In this document: positions 45,304 through 55,083 of the stretch, one piece after another | Layout: every line of letters begins with the position of its first letter | How positions within the stretch are numbered: position 1 is the first letter of the stretch | Assembly: GCA_030065635.1 (NCBI GenBank) | Contig: JASJDJ010000012.1 | Location: forward strand, 1-64,000 | Direction of reading: 5' to 3' | Length of the DNA: 64,000 nucleotides | From: Xenococcaceae cyanobacterium MO_188.B32 | GTDB lineage: Bacteria > Cyanobacteriota > Cyanobacteriia > Cyanobacteriales > Xenococcaceae | Notes under the pieces: generated by a model | What the model was told of the DNA's origin: nothing | The model's input: the letters and a program-made list of their open reading frames with translations, nothing else | The model's database searches: none | Translations under genes and position numbers: made by a program

Positions 45304-46554
45304 ATGACAAATTGGCACGTTAAACGGGTTGTGATAACAGGTCTCGGCGCAATTACGCCTATTGGTAATAATCTGAGCGAGTACTGGGAAGGTTTATTAA
45401 ATGGACGTAATGGTATAGCCCCTATTACTTTATTTGATGCTTCCAAGCACGCCTGTAGAATTGCTGGCGAAGTTAAAGGGTTCGATCCTCACAACTATTT
45501 TGAAAAAAAAGAGGCAAAACGCATGGATCGCTTTACTCAATTTGCAGTAGCAGCCAGTAAACAAGCGATCGCCGATGCCAAATTTGTCATTGACGACCTA
45601 AATGCAGACCGGGTGGGGGTGTTAATTGGTACTGGGGTCGGAGGTCTGAAAGTTATGGAAGACCAACAGGAAATTTTGTTGACCAAAGGACCGAGAAAGG
45701 TTAGTCCATTTACTATTCCTACCATGATCGCTAATATGGCTGCGGGTCTAACAGCAATACACACTGGTGCTAAAGGTCCAAATTCCTGTACCGTAACTGC
45801 CTGTGCTGCTGGTTCTCATGCGATTGGCGATGCTTTTCGTCTAATCCAGAGAGGATATGCTACGGCGATGATTTGTGGCGGTACGGAGGCAGCAGTTACG
45901 CCTTTATCTTTTGCTGGATTTGCTTCTGCTAAAGCCTTATCGACCCGTAACGACGATCCTGCTCATGCCAGCCGTCCTTTCGATCGCGACCGTGATGGCT
46001 TTGTGATGGGAGAAGGGGCTGGTATTTTGTTACTAGAAGAGTTAGAACAAGCTCTCAACCGCGGGGCGAGAATATATGGGGAGATTGTGGGTTATGGAAT
46101 GACCTGCGATGCCTATCATATGACTTCTCCCGTACCCGATGGTCAAGGGGCTACTAAAGCCATAGAATTAGCTTTAAAAGATGCCCAACTGTCTCCAGAG
46201 CAAGTAAGTTATATTAATGCTCACGGAACGAGCACTCCTGCTAATGACCCCACTGAAACCAAGGCAATTAAAAAAGCCCTAGGTAAAAGTGCTTATCAGG
46301 TAGCAGTGAGTTCGACTAAATCAATGACGGGTCATCTTTTAGGCGGTTCTGGTGGCATAGAAGCAGTTGCAACAGTAATGGCGATCGCTAACGACAAAGT
46401 ACCACCAACAATTAACCTCGAAAATCCAGATCCAGAATGCGATCTAGACTATGTTCCCAATCAATCTCGCTCTCACCAAGTGGAAGTAGCTTTATCCAAT
46501 TCCTTTGGTTTTGGCGGTCATAATGTTACCTTAGCCTTCAAAAAATATAACTGA
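45304..46554 (+). CDS. fabF: 3-oxoacyl-[acyl-carrier-protein] synthase II
   Basis: 416 residues. Condenses malonyl-ACP with acyl-ACP. The catalytic Cys167 is in [15 protein letters not shown]; the two His residues are in [15 protein letters not shown] and [16 protein letters not shown]; the Gly-rich end [15 protein letters not shown] is intact. The ATG at 45304 gives [19 protein letters not shown], the family start. It is paired with acpP upstream; tkt follows after 200 bp with its own spacer that contains small inverted repeats. Confidence 0.97.
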   Translation: MTNWHVKRVVITGLGAITPIGNNLSEYWEGLLNGRNGIAPITLFDASKHACRIAGEVKGFDPHNYFEKKEAKRMDRFTQFAVAASKQAIADAKFVIDDLNADRVGVLIGTGVGGLKVMEDQQEILLTKGPRKVSPFTIPTMIANMAAGLTAIHTGAKGPNSCTVTACAAGSHAIGDAFRLIQRGYATAMICGGTEAAVTPLSFAGFASAKALSTRNDDPAHASRPFDRDRDGFVMGEGAGILLLEELEQALNRGARIYGEIVGYGMTCDAYHMTSPVPDGQGATKAIELALKDAQLSPEQVSYINAHGTSTPANDPTETKAIKKALGKSAYQVAVSSTKSMTGHLLGGSGGIEAVATVMAIANDKVPPTINLENPDPECDLDYVPNQSRSHQVEVALSNSFGFGGHNVTLAFKKYN

Positions 46555-46754
46555 ACTGTAAAAGGTGAATTCTGAATTAATAAAGGGGTTGATTGCTCGA
46601 TCGTCGGGTTCATAGCCAAATTTTAGATTTTTTCCCCCCTTGCCGATCGATCCCAAACAATGGGATGATGGGACTTAGCCTTGGGGCAACCCACAGCCAT
46701 CAGGTTTCAACTCTCACAAATATTGTTTTATCGTAGTCCACTTCTAGATAAATT

Positions 46755-48770
46755 ATGGTAGTTGCCACCCAGTCACTCGAAGAACTTTGTATCAATTCAA
46801 TTCGCTTTTTAGCAATTGATGCTGTAGAAAAAGCTAAATCTGGTCATCCAGGACTGCCTATGGGGGGTGCTCCCATGGCTTTTGTCCTTTGGGACCGCTT
46901 TATGCGATACAATCCCAAAAATCCCCAGTGGTTCAATCGCGATCGCTTTGTTTTGTCCGCCGGTCATGGCTCTATGTTGCAGTATGCTCTGCTTTATTTA
47001 ACGGGCTTTGATAGCGTCAGCTTAGAAGAAATTAAAAATTTCCGTCAGTGGGAATCTAAGACTCCCGGACACCCCGAAAACTTCATGACACCAGGGGTAG
47101 AAGTTACTACCGGACCCTTGGGTCAGGGAATTGCTAATGGAGTAGGTTTGGCAATGGCAGAAGCACACCTTGCTGCGATGTACAACAAACCCGATGCTAA
47201 AATTGTCGACCATTACACCTACGTAATTTTAGGTGATGGTTGCAATATGGAAGGCGTTTCTGGTGAAGCTTGTTCTTTTGCAGGACACCAAGGCTTAGGT
47301 AAACTGATTGCGCTGTACGACGACAACCATATTTCCATTGATGGTTCCACCGATATAGCATTTACCGAAGATGTTTCTAAGCGATTTGAAGCTTACGGTT
47401 GGCACGTTTTACACGTCAAAGATGGCAATAATGATTTAGACGGAATTGCTAAAGCGATCGAAGAAGCTAAATCTGTTACCGATAAACCCACCATGATTAA
47501 GGTGACAACTACCATCGGTTATGGTGCTCCCAATAAACAAAATACGGCAGGTATTCACGGTTCCGCTCTTGGTACAGATGAAGTCAAACTCACCCGTGAA
47601 AACTTGGGTTGGGAGTACGAACCTTTTGTATTGCCGGAAGATGCTGTCAAGCATATACGAAAAGCAGTGGAACGCGGTGCTGGCTATGAAGAAGAGTGGA
47701 ACGAAACTTTTGCTAGCTACAAATCAAAATATCCCAAAGAAGCAGCAGAATTTGAACGTTTGTTGAATGGTACCCTTCCCGATGGTTGGGATAAGGTATT
47801 ACCTACCTACACCCCCGAAGATAAAGGTTTAGCAACTCGTAAATATTCTGAAGCTTGCCTGAATAAATTAGCATCAGTTTTACCCGAACTTATCGGTGGT
47901 TCGGCTGACTTAACTCATTCTAACCTTACTGAAATTAAAGGTGAAGGCGAATTCCAGAAAGGTGCTTTCCAAAATCGTAACGTTCACTTCGGCGTACGCG
48001 AACATGGTATGGGCGCAATTTGTAACGGTATAGCCCTTCATAATTCGGGATTAATTCCTTATGGTGCGACTTTCTTAATCTTCACAGATTATATGCGTGC
48101 TGCTATTCGCTTATCCGCACTGTCTCACGCTGGTGTAATTTGGGTAATGACCCACGATTCGATCGGACAAGGTGAAGATGGTCCTACCCACCAACCAATT
48201 GAAACTTTGGCTTCATTGAGAGCTATTCCTAACCTAACTGTAATTCGTCCCGCAGATGGAAATGAAGCTTCTGGGGCTTATAAGGTAGCCGTCGAAAGAG
48301 CTAAGAAAAAAGCACCTACTTTATTATCGTTTACTCGTCAAGGTGTACCCAACTTAGCAGGTACTTCCTTAGAAAAAACTACCAAAGGCGCGTATACCTT
48401 AGTAGATTGCGATGGAACTCCAGACTTAATTTTGATTGGTACTGGTTCGGAAGTACAACTTTGTGTCGGTGCTGCCGAAAAACTTTCTAGCGAAGGTAAG
48501 AAAGTCCGTGTAGTTTCCATGCCTTCTTGGGAACTATTTGAAGCTCAAGACCAAGCTTACAAAGAATCTGTATTACCTAAAGCAGTTAAGAAGCGTGTAG
48601 CTGTAGAAGCTGCCTCCAGTTTTGGCTGGTGTCGTTATACAGGCGATGAAGGTGGTATGGTAGGTATTGAGGAACGCTTTGGTGCATCTGCTCCCGGTAC
48701 TGTCTGTCTCGAAAAATTTGGCTTTAGTGTAGATAATGTAGTTGCCAAAGCCAAAGAAGTATTAGGTTAA
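46755..48770 (+). CDS. tkt: Transketolase
   Basis: 671 residues, full length. Thiamine-diphosphate enzyme of the Calvin cycle and pentose phosphate pathway. Visible are the [14 protein letters not shown] segment, [34 protein letters not shown], the ThDP-binding [13 protein letters not shown]...N motif, and the transketolase signature in [20 protein letters not shown]. Codon choice is closer to the preferred set than in the neighbours, as expected for a highly expressed gene. It ends at a good terminator. Confidence 0.98.
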   Translation: MVVATQSLEELCINSIRFLAIDAVEKAKSGHPGLPMGGAPMAFVLWDRFMRYNPKNPQWFNRDRFVLSAGHGSMLQYALLYLTGFDSVSLEEIKNFRQWESKTPGHPENFMTPGVEVTTGPLGQGIANGVGLAMAEAHLAAMYNKPDAKIVDHYTYVILGDGCNMEGVSGEACSFAGHQGLGKLIALYDDNHISIDGSTDIAFTEDVSKRFEAYGWHVLHVKDGNNDLDGIAKAIEEAKSVTDKPTMIKVTTTIGYGAPNKQNTAGIHGSALGTDEVKLTRENLGWEYEPFVLPEDAVKHIRKAVERGAGYEEEWNETFASYKSKYPKEAAEFERLLNGTLPDGWDKVLPTYTPEDKGLATRKYSEACLNKLASVLPELIGGSADLTHSNLTEIKGEGEFQKGAFQNRNVHFGVREHGMGAICNGIALHNSGLIPYGATFLIFTDYMRAAIRLSALSHAGVIWVMTHDSIGQGEDGPTHQPIETLASLRAIPNLTVIRPADGNEASGAYKVAVERAKKKAPTLLSFTRQGVPNLAGTSLEKTTKGAYTLVDCDGTPDLILIGTGSEVQLCVGAAEKLSSEGKKVRVVSMPSWELFEAQDQAYKESVLPKAVKKRVAVEAASSFGWCRYTGDEGGMVGIEERFGASAPGTVCLEKFGFSVDNVVAKAKEVLG

Positions 48771-48805
48771 TTTATTTTTTAGCTTAATTTCAGTTATTTA
48801 CAACT

Positions 48806-48833
48806 AACCCTCTGTAACAAGAGGGTTTTTTAT
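48806..48833 (+). terminator. Terminator of tkt
   Basis: AACCCTCT (48806-48813) pairs with AGAGGGTT (48820-48827) around GTAACA and is followed by T residues to 48831. Confidence 0.88.
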
Positions 48834-49022
48834 TTGCTCTTTTAAACTTTTTAGATAAATTCAAGCTGATTCAATAAAATTTACTAGTTTTTCACTTTTT
48901 TCAATAGTCGATTTTCCATAGCTCCATTATCATTTAACCGCTCGAATCTTACTAATATTTTGTTAATAAGTTGACTATATTCAGGATAGAAATAAGACTT
49001 CTTGAGGTCTTCATAATTACTT

Positions 49023-49125
49023 ATATAGCAATCCGATTTGATTCATGAACAGCGCTCGGCGATCGCGTCATATTGGATTTGTTCCAGAGATTTTGGAGTT
49101 GACAACTCAAATCGGATTGCTATAT
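49023..49125. repeat. MITE-like element with 19-bp perfect inverted ends
   Basis: ATATAGCAATCCGATTTGA (49023-49041) is exactly inverted at 49107-49125, enclosing 65 bases with a HIP1 octamer. Small elements with TATAGCAATCC ends are frequent in cyanobacteria. It lies in the 48771-49346 spacer, which otherwise holds only the tkt terminator and AT-rich sequence. No coding frame. Confidence 0.7.
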
Positions 49126-49346
49126 CTAAATCGGGATTAGCTTATAGCTATTTAACACTCAAATAAAAACTAATTATAAATTTCTTTTTATATCTCTTAA
49201 AAGTAAAATTTCGGATAATTTTTCAAGGTTTATGTATTAAAAGAAGTTGCTAATTTAAACCCAAAAAAATTTACATAACTATCATATTTTTTACTTTTTC
49301 TTTTTATCTTAAGTAAACAAGTAAAGGAAATTAGTGAGGAATAACT

Positions 49347-49880
49347 ATGAAATTTCAAATTAAAGCTCTCTCTGCGACTTTGGTGTTAGCTTCTCTTTTA
49401 GGTGCTTGTTCATCTGTTAATAGTTCTACCCCTTCTGTTGACGAACCTTCTGTTAATAGTGGTATTGAATTAGAATCTTCAGAAGGACTCGAAGGTGTAG
49501 AAGAAGTTCCTACCGATAGTGCTGAGATAGAAAGTTCTGACTATCAAACTACTGAAGAACCCACTACTGAACTAGATTCTGCTGAAATGGAAGGTTCTGA
49601 CTATCAAACTACTGAAGAGCCTACTACTGAACTAGATTCTGCTGAAATGGAAGGTTCTGACTATCAAACTACTGAAGAGCCTACTACTACTGAACTAGAC
49701 TCTGCTGAAATGGACAGTTCTGATTTAGAAACAGCAGAGCAAGAGACTCCAGAGATAGAGTCCAGTGAAGCTCCTCTCGAATCTGATGGTTCTGAAGTAA
49801 TCTTACCTGTAGAAGATGCTGCCGAAACACCTACAGAATCCGAAGCTGCTGAAAACTCTACTCTAGAGCCTGCTCAATAG
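49347..49880 (+). CDS. Repeat-bearing acidic lipoprotein
   Basis: 177 residues. LVLASLLGACSS is a lipobox with Cys21 as anchor. The rest is Ser/Thr/Glu-rich and without predicted fold; a 20-residue unit (SDYQTTEEPTTELDSAEMEG) is present three times nearly identically (DNA 49515-49722), with a fourth degenerate copy and one extra Thr codon in the last. Near-identical DNA between units shows recent expansion. The GAGGAATAACT before the ATG is a fair ribosome site. The function is unknown; it resembles surface spacer proteins that are variable in length. Confidence 0.75.
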   Translation: MKFQIKALSATLVLASLLGACSSVNSSTPSVDEPSVNSGIELESSEGLEGVEEVPTDSAEIESSDYQTTEEPTTELDSAEMEGSDYQTTEEPTTELDSAEMEGSDYQTTEEPTTTELDSAEMDSSDLETAEQETPEIESSEAPLESDGSEVILPVEDAAETPTESEAAENSTLEPAQ

Positions 49881-49943
49881 AATGCTGACACAAGGGTAGA
49901 AAACTGTGTCAGAAATTGTCGTCCAGCTTAACTTTATTTTATT

Positions 49944-49974
49944 ATCCCTTCTTTGAGGAGGGATTATTTTTTTT
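49944..49974 (+). terminator. Terminator after the repeat lipoprotein
   Basis: ATCCCT (49944-49949) pairs with AGGGAT (49959-49964), followed by TATTTTTTTT. Confidence 0.6.
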
Positions 49975-50010
49975 ATAGCAAAATTTAAGCTAACTTAACA
50001 GATTTTATGC

Positions 50011-50772
50011 TCAGTTTAAGTCTAATTGATAAGTTTTTCCCGATTTAGATGAAATTGCTTTAGTAGCCAGATTATTTTTCTTTAGTAAAGATTTAAAAGT
50101 CTGAACACTCCCTTCTTCTCGTAACAGAGATACTAGCAAACCATCAAAGCTAACATCGTCACCTCCAGCCGTAGACAAAATAACTTTTGGTTTGAGCCAT
50201 TGGCATACTTCTAAAGCAGATTTTTGTCCCTTTAGTACTGCGCCTAGCAGGGGGAGTTTAATGCTAGTAATTGAGGTAACAACTACGTCAATGGGGGCAA
50301 TTTCTTGTAGAGAAGGGGAATGATAGCCATGAGGCTCATAGTAGAGAGTTTTTTGAGTAGTCAAACCTCTAAGTACGTAACCATTTTCTACTAAAGTAGG
50401 TCCAATGGGAGAACCAGGAACAGCCTTGATTTCAACTTTATCTGCTAGAGTAAAACTCTCTCCATGATCTAAACAAGTAACATTGGTATAACCAAGTTCT
50501 CGAACGACTTTGGTGGCATTAGGAGAAGCTACCACAGGAAGATTACGATCTAATTCTTTCAGAGTAGGAGTATGAGCATGATCTTCTAATCCTTGGGAAA
50601 GAAGAATAAGGTCTATATTTTCTGGTATTGCAGGAGGATTGTTCTTTTTACCCGAGAATAGCCAGGGAAGATTACCAAAAACTAATTTGCCTACTAGCCA
50701 GGGGTCTAAGAGTATTCTTTGACCCTCTATTTCAATTAGCCAAGAATTACTATCTAAATAAGTTAAATCCAT
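50011..50772 (-). CDS. MBL-fold protein with altered metal motif
   Basis: 253 residues. The beginning (MDLTYLDSNSWLIEIEGQRI, LLDPWLVG) and the body (VVASPNATKVVRELGY, GSPIGPTLVENGYVLRG, YYEPHGYH, VILSTAGGDDVSFDG) are those of UlaG-like metallo-beta-lactamase-fold proteins found in cyanobacteria and plants. At the place of HxHxDH it reads LSQGLEDHAH, so the first two His are Gln and Leu, while DH is kept. It may bind a single metal or none. No signal peptide; cytoplasmic. It is monocistronic and divergent from the M23 peptidase gene. Confidence 0.8.
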   Translation of the reverse strand: MDLTYLDSNSWLIEIEGQRILLDPWLVGKLVFGNLPWLFSGKKNNPPAIPENIDLILLSQGLEDHAHTPTLKELDRNLPVVASPNATKVVRELGYTNVTCLDHGESFTLADKVEIKAVPGSPIGPTLVENGYVLRGLTTQKTLYYEPHGYHSPSLQEIAPIDVVVTSITSIKLPLLGAVLKGQKSALEVCQWLKPKVILSTAGGDDVSFDGLLVSLLREEGSVQTFKSLLKKNNLATKAISSKSGKTYQLDLN

Positions 50773-50960
50773 ATTATTTTGACTTAAGTGTTTTTTTATC
50801 GTAATTGAGTGAGAACAGAAACGATCGCACTATGAAAAAAAAGTAAAGTTTTGTATCTATTTTACCCAAATTTTACCAATAGTGCTGTTTCCTCCTCTTA
50901 TTGTCTTCCTGTCAGCCGAAATCATACAATGATATAACAATATCTAGTTTCTCTCGAACC

Positions 50961-51989
50961 ATGATTTTTCGACGAAAAAGAAACCTGGTTTTTATCTTAC
51001 TTAGTCTAGGTTTGACTATCCTTTTGGGTTGTCTTAATAGTCCATCTCGATCTCAAATCGACAATAATATCACCAATAATCAGCCCCCTAAGTTAATTCT
51101 TCCTATTGACTGTAATCTCGGTCAAGACTGTTTTATCATGCACTATGTAGACAGAGATCCTAGCCCCAAAGAGGTTGATTTTGGTTGCGGACGACAAACC
51201 TATGATGGGCACAAAGGAACAGATTTTGGTATTAGCGATCTTCAGACAATGGAAGCTGGCGTATCGGTATTAGCAGCAGCACCGGGAACGGTTTTAAGAA
51301 TAAGAGACGGTGTAGAAGACAAGTTAGTTAACGAACAAACCGATAAACAAGCGATCGAAGGGCAAGAATGTGGTAATGGTATGGTAATCGACCATGGTAA
51401 TGGTTGGGAAACTCAATATTGCCACTTACGCAATGGTAGCATTACCGTTCAACCAAATACAAAGGTAGAACAAGGAACAGTGCTAGGTAAGGTTGGTTCA
51501 TCGGGGTTGGCTTCTTTTCCCCATGTTCATCTTTCTGTTCGCTATCAAGGAGAAATAATCGACCCTTTTGTGGGTACTAGTTCGGCTACGGAGTGTAACA
51601 CGCAACGTAATCCTCTTTGGGCAAAATCTCTTGAATATGTGCCTACAGGTTTAATTAGGTCTGGATTTGCGCCCCAACCACCCAATCAGCAAGAATTATG
51701 GCAAGGTAAATATACTGAGAATCAATATTCTCTCAATATTCCCGCATTAGTATTTTGGGTTCATGCGTACGGAGTGCTGACAGGAGATAGAGAACAATGG
51801 CAACTAATCGATCCTAATGGAGAAATAGCACTACAACAAGAACAACAATTAGAAAAATATTATCGGAGTTGGGTTAGTTATGTCGGAAAGCGTAAAATTA
51901 TTCCAGGTGTTTGGCAAGGAGAATATAAATTACTAAGAGATGGTAGTCCAGTTTTTACAGTAAAGCGGGAAATTGAAATTAGATCGTGA
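50961..51989 (+). CDS. M23-family peptidase, lipoprotein
   Basis: 342 residues from the ATG at 50961 (MIFRRKRNLVFILLSLGLTI); 20 codons of open frame upstream have no ribosome site. LTILLGC is a lipobox. The LytM-type domain has HKGTDFGI (His and Asp zinc ligands), GNGWETQYCHLRNGSI and FPHVHLSVRYQ (HxH). About 130 C-terminal residues form a separate beta-rich domain of unknown family. Probably a cell-wall hydrolase or a regulator of one at the outer face of the periplasm. It overlaps the ferredoxin gene by four bases (GTGA). Confidence 0.87.
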   Translation: MIFRRKRNLVFILLSLGLTILLGCLNSPSRSQIDNNITNNQPPKLILPIDCNLGQDCFIMHYVDRDPSPKEVDFGCGRQTYDGHKGTDFGISDLQTMEAGVSVLAAAPGTVLRIRDGVEDKLVNEQTDKQAIEGQECGNGMVIDHGNGWETQYCHLRNGSITVQPNTKVEQGTVLGKVGSSGLASFPHVHLSVRYQGEIIDPFVGTSSATECNTQRNPLWAKSLEYVPTGLIRSGFAPQPPNQQELWQGKYTENQYSLNIPALVFWVHAYGVLTGDREQWQLIDPNGEIALQQEQQLEKYYRSWVSYVGKRKIIPGVWQGEYKLLRDGSPVFTVKREIEIRS

Positions 51990-52327
51990 AAATATATAAA
52001 GTGCGTTTAGTTAATCAAGTCCTAAAGCTCGATCGCACGATCGAAGTGCCAGAAAATGAATATATCTTAGACATGGCTGATGAAGCAAATATTCGCCTAC
52101 CTTCTGGTTGTCTTCAAGGAGAATGTTCTGCTTGTCTGGCAAAGCTGATTACTGGTAAAGTTAATCAAAACGAGCAAAAATTTCTCAAACCTTCCGAAGT
52201 AGACGCAGGTTACACCGTTACTTGTGTTGCTTATCCTTTATCTGATTGCACCTTACAAACTCATCAAGAACAAGTTCTTTATCAAAATTCTCTTTACTTT
52301 ACTAAAGACAAATCAATTAATAATTAA
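51986..52327 (+). CDS. Plant-type [2Fe-2S] ferredoxin-like protein
   Basis: 113 residues starting at GTG, which overlaps the peptidase stop (GTGA). Ligands are Cys42, Cys47, Cys50 and Cys80 in PSGCLQGECSACLAKL and YTVTCVAYP. It has a C-terminal extension of about 20 residues beyond PetF. It differs from photosynthetic PetF in many surface residues and in the absence of ALIALKEE-like end, so it is an alternative ferredoxin. The coupling with a wall peptidase gene is odd and has no known meaning; the next gene (DUF1824) follows after 16 bp. Confidence 0.9.
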   Translation: MKIYKVRLVNQVLKLDRTIEVPENEYILDMADEANIRLPSGCLQGECSACLAKLITGKVNQNEQKFLKPSEVDAGYTVTCVAYPLSDCTLQTHQEQVLYQNSLYFTKDKSINN

Positions 52328-52343
52328 TAATCAATAATCAAAA

Positions 52344-52769
52344 ATGTCTGTATTACAACCAACAGATTTAGATATAGATGAAGCTTTGAAAATCTTGAAT
52401 GTATATAGTTGCGCTCAAGTAAAAAATACTGAACCTTCAGTTGAGAAAGAGCAACTTCGCCAAGCTTTATTATTAGTAACAAGCCTGTCAGAATCAGAAA
52501 ATTTAGGGATTTGTGCGGATAATGTCCAGCAAGGTTTTACTGCTTTAAAAAGTTATTTGAAAGCTTTAGGTTATAAAAATAACTTAGAACAAGATTCTAC
52601 AGCGAACGATCGAGAGCCAGTTTATATAAAATTTAATACAGCTAAAATGTCTTATTACGTAGATGAATATATTGGTAAATATCGAGGTGTTTTGGTATCT
52701 TGTCAGAGCGAAGATGACAAAATTGTAGGTACTTATGGTCATTTCCCCCTCGATTTATTTGTTAACTGA
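52344..52769 (+). CDS. DUF1824 family protein
   Basis: 141 residues. The conserved pattern DIDEALKILNVYSC, LRQALLLVTSLSESENLGIC, then GFTALKSYLKALGY and the end VYIKFNTAKMSYYVDEYIGK, YRGVLVSCQSEDD fit the small cyanobacterial DUF1824 family. No signal peptide. Function unknown. It sits 16 bp after the ferredoxin gene and is likely in one transcript with it. An STRR block follows its stop. Confidence 0.75.
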   Translation: MSVLQPTDLDIDEALKILNVYSCAQVKNTEPSVEKEQLRQALLLVTSLSESENLGICADNVQQGFTALKSYLKALGYKNNLEQDSTANDREPVYIKFNTAKMSYYVDEYIGKYRGVLVSCQSEDDKIVGTYGHFPLDLFVN

Positions 52770-52801
52770 TGTTATTAACTCATCGATCTGTAAGGAAAAG
52801 A

Positions 52802-52829
52802 TAAGAGATAAGAGGTAAGAGGTAAGAGG
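52802..52829. repeat. Heptamer tandem repeat (TAAGAGG), four units
   Basis: Four consecutive units TAAGAGA/TAAGAGG. STRR-type; located between the DUF1824 gene and the phosphoribosyltransferase. Confidence 0.8.
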
Positions 52830-52910
52830 TTCTAGTCTTCTATTTTTACAGTTGATTGAGACTATTCACCATAATTCAATAATTGAATCCTCTGACTTCA
52901 GGTAGAGGTA

Positions 52911-52952
52911 TTACTCATTACTCATAACTCATTACTCATAACTCATTACTCG
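52911..52952. repeat. Heptamer tandem repeat (TTACTCA/TAACTCA), six units, entering a gene
   Basis: Six 7-bp units. The last three lie inside the phosphoribosyltransferase frame and encode its final residues VMSYE and stop codon on the minus strand, so the repeat has set the protein's end. Confidence 0.85.
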
Positions 52953-53624
52953 TGAAGGTTGATTATACTGCTGCAAAATAGTAATAACTTCTTCTAAAGA
53001 AACTTGAGCAAATTTCTGATAAAAACGGCTTACACTTAAAAAGGGATAAGGAGTAGCCAAAAGCAAAACTCGATCGCTCCACAATTCTAGTTTGGGTACT
53101 AAATCTGGTGGGGCAACAGGTGCGCAAATCCAGACTTCTTTTACTTGCTTATCTTTGATTTCTTGGGCTGCTACTGCCATAGTCATACCCGTGGCAATAC
53201 CGTCATCTACAATGATAGCGATCGAGCCTTGAGGATTTACCTTGGGACGATAAAGAGATAACTGAGCTTCCCTCTCTCGAGCCTTTTGTTGAGCATCTTC
53301 CATTGCTTCTTTTAAGCCACGCCAACTAATTTTACGTAACAAGTGAGGTTTAGTCCACATTAAGTTACCCTTACTGGTGACTGCGCCAATAGCTAATTCT
53401 GGATTATCAGGAGTAGTAATTTTTTTAGCTACAATTATATCTAGAGGGCAACCTAACTCTCGTGCGATCGGCAAAGCTATGGGAATGCCTCCACGAGGGA
53501 GAGCATAAACGATTAAGGGGGTATCTATTTTACTGCTCTCAAATTGTTTTTTATGTAAGCTGACTAGCTTGGCTAGCTGCCTACCAGCATCGGGGCGGTC
53601 GCGAAAGAGAATACTAAGAGTCAT
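52932..53624 (-). CDS. Phosphoribosyltransferase-domain protein
   Basis: 230 residues from the ATG ending at 53624, which has GGAAGG upstream; the longer frame to 53753 would overlap the start of prfB. LFRDRPDAGRQLAKLVSLHK at the start, ALPRGGIPIALPIARELG, KKITTPDNPELAIGAVT, and the PRPP-binding motif IAIIVDDGIATGMTM are typical of the predicted phosphoribosyltransferases in COG1926. The substrate is unknown. Its last residues are encoded by a heptamer repeat. Divergent from prfB, with 109 bp between the starts. Confidence 0.87.
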   Translation of the reverse strand: MTLSILFRDRPDAGRQLAKLVSLHKKQFESSKIDTPLIVYALPRGGIPIALPIARELGCPLDIIVAKKITTPDNPELAIGAVTSKGNLMWTKPHLLRKISWRGLKEAMEDAQQKAREREAQLSLYRPKVNPQGSIAIIVDDGIATGMTMAVAAQEIKDKQVKEVWICAPVAPPDLVPKLELWSDRVLLLATPYPFLSVSRFYQKFAQVSLEEVITILQQYNQPSRVMSYE

Positions 53625-53733
53625 TAGCCCTTCCTTATCTTGACACAGATTATATTTATATGATAGATGGTTATGTTTAAGTAAACTAGGCAACATTACT
53701 TTTCGATATAAAATAGAACTAACAAAAACTAAC

Positions 53734-54844
53734 ATGGAAATCTCAGAACTCAAAAAAGAAATAGAAGGAGTATCTTTACGCCTGGGTAAAACTCAGGAGT
53801 ACCTTTGACCTACCTGCCCTATCAGCTAAAATTCAAGATTTAGAACAGCTAGCTGCTCAACCAGATTTTTGGGACGAGCGGGAACTAGCTCAAAATACAC
53901 TGCAAGAGCTAAACGAGCTTAAGTCTAATCTAGAACAGTATCGGCAATGGGAAACAAACTTAGAAGATACGAGGGCGATCGCTGAATTATTAGAATTAGA
54001 AGAAGATGAAGCCCTAGCTACAGAAGCGGAAACTAACTTAACTAATCTTCAACAAGAATTAGACCGTTGGGAACTACAACAATTACTGTCTGGCCCTTAT
54101 GATGTTAAAGGTGCAGTCTTAACTATCAATGCGGGTGCTGGCGGTACAGATGCCCAAGACTGGGCGGAAATGTTGCTGCGGATGTACACTCGTTGGTCAG
54201 AACAACAAGGTTACAAAGTTAATTTAACTGAAGAATCCCCAGGAGACGAAGCAGGAATCAAATCAGCTACTTTAGAAATAGAAGGACGTTACGCCTTTGG
54301 TTATCTCAAAGCCGAAAAGGGTACTCACCGATTAGTCAGAATTTCCCCTTTTAATGCCAACGGCAAACGCCAAACCAGCTTTGCTGGAGTAGAAGTAATG
54401 CCTATTTTGGGAAATGAAGCAATTAATCTAGAAATTCCCGAAAAAGACCTAGAAATTACTACTTCGCGTTCTGGTGGCAAGGGAGGGCAAAACGTCAACA
54501 AAGTAGAAACAGCAGTGCGTATTGTTCATATACCCACAGGAATTGCCGTTCGTTGTACCCAAGAACGTTCTCAACTCCAAAATAAGGAAAAAGCTCTCGC
54601 CTTACTCAAAGCTAAGTTACTAGTAATTGCCCAAGAACAAAGGGCGCAAGCAATTGCCGAAATTCGAGGAGATATGGTAGAAGCTGCCTGGGGTAATCAG
54701 ATTCGTAATTATGTGTTCCATCCCTATCAAATGGTCAAAGATTTACGCACAGAAGTAGAAACTACAGCAGTCAATGATGTGATGAATGGTAATTTAAATG
54801 ATTTTATAGAAGCCTATTTGCGTCAAGAAAACCAATTAGTTTGA
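53734..54844 (+). CDS. prfB: Peptide chain release factor 2, with programmed +1 frameshift
   Basis: The ATG at 53734 opens a 24-codon frame ([20 protein letters not shown]) that ends at TGA 53806-53808; decoding continues in the +1 frame from GAC at 53807 ([20 protein letters not shown]), giving about 369 residues, the normal RF2 length. RF2 ends translation at UGA and UAA. The codon-recognition SPF motif ([12 protein letters not shown]) and the catalytic GGQ ([11 protein letters not shown]) are present. An apparently independent frame starting at 54170 is only the second half of the gene. Confidence 0.95.
53795..53809 (+). promoter_or_regulatory. RF2 recoding site
   Basis: AGGAG (53795-53799), TAC, then CTT TGA C: the Shine-Dalgarno-like stimulator followed by the slippery CUU-UGA-C of autoregulated prfB genes. 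Low RF2 lets the ribosome slip at the UGA and make more RF2. Confidence 0.93.
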
Positions 54845-54846
54845 GT

Positions 54847-55025
54847 TCGGAGCGACCTTCGGTACCCCGCTTGCGCGTACGGAATTCGCTTGCCCTCGAA
54901 TGGGGGGAGTTCGGAATTAAGCAAAAGTCGAAATAGTCAACTACTAGCAATTAGCAATTAGCAATTAGCAATTAGCAAAAAAGCGCGTGGATGACGCGGA
55001 GGTTTCCTCCGCAAGTCAGACCACG
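54847..55025. repeat. Composite repeat: GC-rich block, heptamer array and hairpin element
   Basis: Bases 54847-54910 hold a GC-rich block with CCCTCGAATGGGG, shared with 1254-1267. The heptamer array (CTAGCAA, then four TTAGCAA) covers 54944-54978. Immediately after it, 54986-55025 is a two-tier hairpin: CGTGG/CCACG outside, GAC/GTC, and GCGGAGG-TTT-CCTCCGC inside. The hairpin intrudes into an open frame upstream of mtnB, which explains the false long N-terminus. Confidence 0.65.
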
Positions 55026-55083
55026 TAAGACACCCTTTAACAAACAACACATCACCTTAACTTGTCACGAATGCCTAATCCCC

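Noticed and set aside
52802-52952. Possible CRISPR-like repeats
   Set aside because: The units are 7 bp and contiguous, without spacers; no cas gene is present in the window.
54170-54844. Independent release-factor-like gene starting at 54170
   Set aside because: The frame continues upstream to 53807 and joins the 24-codon start by the RF2 recoding site, so it is the distal part of prfB.
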